Assembly: GCF_000949425.1 (NCBI RefSeq)
Contig: NZ_CP010976.1
Location: forward strand, 2,976,001 to 3,040,000
Source of the DNA: Paenibacillus sp. IHBB 10380
GTDB taxonomy: Bacteria > Bacillota > Bacilli > Paenibacillales > Paenibacillaceae
Direction: 5' to 3'
Length of the DNA: 64,000 bases
This document shows positions 62,643 through 64,000 of this stretch, piece by piece. A program made the translations under genes and the position numbers. How positions within the stretch are numbered: the first letter of the stretch is position 1; the number at the start of each line of letters is the position of its first letter. Under the pieces are notes generated by a model, which was not told the DNA's origin, did not search any database, and was given only the letters and a program-made list of their open reading frames with translations.

Positions 62643-62797
62643 CGTAATTCCTCCATGTACGTTCTAAGTATAGGTTATTGTACGTGGGTAATTCGATGTT
62701 TGTGCTTACATTTATTGCACAGGATTTCTAGAACACTTCTGTTTTGAGGCTTCCCAACATAACATGGGATAAAAATCATCTAATGAGGATGTGTTTC

Positions 62798-64000
62798 ATG
62801 AACGATGCTGGGCCTCTTTCCCGACACCTTAAAAAACCTAACTTTCTCGTGTTCCTCGTGGATGAGGAACGATATCCCCCCGTTTATGAAAATACGGAAA
62901 TAAAAGAATGGCGCCGACAAAACCTGAGTACACAGGAACTTTTGAAGACTCATGGGCTGGAATTCCACAGGCATTATATTGGTAGCGCTGCATGCTCCCC
63001 TAGTCGGGCTACCTTATTGACCGGTCATTATCCGTCTCTTCATGGCGTCAGCCAGACAACCGGAATCGCAAAAGAGCCCTTCGACTCCGATATGTTTTGG
63101 TTGGATCGAGACACCGTTCCTACGATGGGCGATTACTTTCGCGCGGCCGGATACCAGACCTACTATAAAGGGAAATGGCATATATCCTATGAAGATATTG
63201 TCATCCCTGGTACGCATATAGGCCTCTCTAGCTATAATCCATTGACAGGTGTACCTGATAAAAAACGAGAAGAATTATATAGGCGCACCAACCGCCTAGA
63301 CAATTTCGGATTTTCCGGTTGGATCGGCCCGGAGCCTCACGGCAAAGATCCTCGAAATTCCGGTTCTTCCGCTTCTTTCGGAGTAAGTGGCAGAGACGAA
63401 GTTTATGCTTCAGAAGTCGTCGAGCTCATTGAATCCCTTGATCGCCAGAAAATTCATAACCAAAATGCCAAGCCTTGGTTTACCATAGCCTCATTTGTGA
63501 ACCCGCACGATATTGTTTTATATGGTGCTCTTACTGCGCATCTGCCAACGTTTCGGTTTGAGGTGGAACCTATGCCAGAGGTGTTCCCTCCTCCAACCAT
63601 AAACGAACCTCTATTTACGAAACCGCGCTGTCAAGCAAGCTATCGGGATATCTACCCAAGAGCTTTACAGCCCATTATCGATCAGCCCTTTTACCGTAAG
63701 CTTTACTACCAGTTACAAAAAAATACCGATCAGCAAATGTTTAAGGTGTTTGAGGCTCTTACCCGCTCCTCTTTCTATGATAATACGATTGTTATTTTTA
63801 CATCTGATCATGGGGATCTGCTAGGCGCTCATGGTAACGGTAACCTTCATCAAAAATTTTACTGTGCCTACGAAGAGGCTCTGCACGTCCCTTTCGTCAT
63901 TCATCATAAACATCTTTTTCCGCAGCATAATCATTCACATACACTTACAAGCCACGTGGATCTCCTACCTACCTTGCTTGGACTAGCGAATGTTGACATA
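62798..64000 (+). CDS. sulfatase family hydrolase (3' end beyond window)
   Basis: 401 codons read to the window edge with no stop. ATG at 62798 after GAGG. Sulfatase signature CSPSRATLLTG at 66-76, where the cysteine is the formylglycine precursor, then GKWHIS and the metal site IFTSDHGDLLGAHG near 330. The first metal motif reads VDEERYPP rather than the usual D-D. There is no signal peptide, so it may be cytoplasmic. Substrate unknown: sulfated sugars, choline sulfate or phosphonate-type relatives are possible. A maturation enzyme is not seen in the window. Confidence 0.88.
   Translation, partial: MNDAGPLSRHLKKPNFLVFLVDEERYPPVYENTEIKEWRRQNLSTQELLKTHGLEFHRHYIGSAACSPSRATLLTGHYPSLHGVSQTTGIAKEPFDSDMFWLDRDTVPTMGDYFRAAGYQTYYKGKWHISYEDIVIPGTHIGLSSYNPLTGVPDKKREELYRRTNRLDNFGFSGWIGPEPHGKDPRNSGSSASFGVSGRDEVYASEVVELIESLDRQKIHNQNAKPWFTIASFVNPHDIVLYGALTAHLPTFRFEVEPMPEVFPPPTINEPLFTKPRCQASYRDIYPRALQPIIDQPFYRKLYYQLQKNTDQQMFKVFEALTRSSFYDNTIVIFTSDHGDLLGAHGNGNLHQKFYCAYEEALHVPFVIHHKHLFPQHNHSHTLTSHVDLLPTLLGLANVDI

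Noticed and set aside
1..64000. CRISPR array or tRNA/rRNA genes
   Set aside because: No regularly spaced direct repeats and no tRNA cloverleaf or rRNA sequence were noticed on reading; a dedicated scan was not possible.

Overview
The window looks like a chromosomal segment of a spore-forming Firmicute, most likely Paenibacillus or a close relative. The evidence is the long conserved run fapR-plsX-fabH-fabD-fabG-acpP-fabF-rnc-smc-ftsY-ylxM-ffh-rpsP-khpA-rimM-trmD-rplS-lepB-rbgA-rnhB-ylqG-ylqH-yraN, the adjacent ylbH-to-rpmF block, spore genes (ylbJ, tgl, YjcZ-type microproteins), strong GGAGG ribosome binding sites and moderate GC. The species is not determined from the sequence.

Layout. 1-3013 is the right end of a foreign integrated element: a membrane protein, an ImmA/IrrE-type protease and a large serine recombinase. 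The element has split the competence-linked AAA ATPase gene yifB/comM, whose last 164 codons survive at 3014-3505. 3506-6740 is an AT-rich accessory stretch of unrecognised genes. 6748-32525 is a housekeeping block on the minus strand covering RNA processing, protein secretion (SRP, FtsY, LepB), ribosome and tRNA maturation, chromosome segregation and fatty-acid/phospholipid synthesis. It is interrupted by a plus-strand efflux pump and regulator cassette (12905-14830) with its own palindromic operator. 32845-38463 holds rpmF-yceD, tmcAL, ylbL, ylbJ, coaD and rsmD. Upstream of rsmD is a candidate forespore small RNA.

38464-47650 is mixed accessory DNA: small membrane proteins, a globin-coupled sensor, ferritin, three YjcZ-like microproteins, gene remnants, and an intact IS256-family insertion sequence with an 8-bp target duplication beside a decayed translational GTPase gene. 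47687-51408 is a MarR-controlled MMPL exporter with a long inverted-repeat operator. 51650-54682 is a thiazole-branch thiamine operon (tenI-thiO-thiS-thiG) behind a TPP riboswitch. 54749-64000 holds transporters, acetyltransferases, a nitroreductase with a divergent HxlR redox regulator, an M23 peptidase/YkvA pair, a GNAT-pentapeptide fusion, an AAC(6')-like acetyltransferase, the spore transglutaminase tgl and a sulfatase running off the right edge.

The most notable items are the recombinase insertion that fuses its reading frame to out-of-frame yifB, a compound hairpin repeat present twice (10420 and 42624), the CsfG-like RNA candidate, and the GNAT-pentapeptide fusion. Seven genes or remnants shorter than 60 codons were found by direct reading: rpmF, three YjcZ-like proteins, a 56-residue coiled-coil/membrane protein, an esterase remnant and a GTPase remnant.
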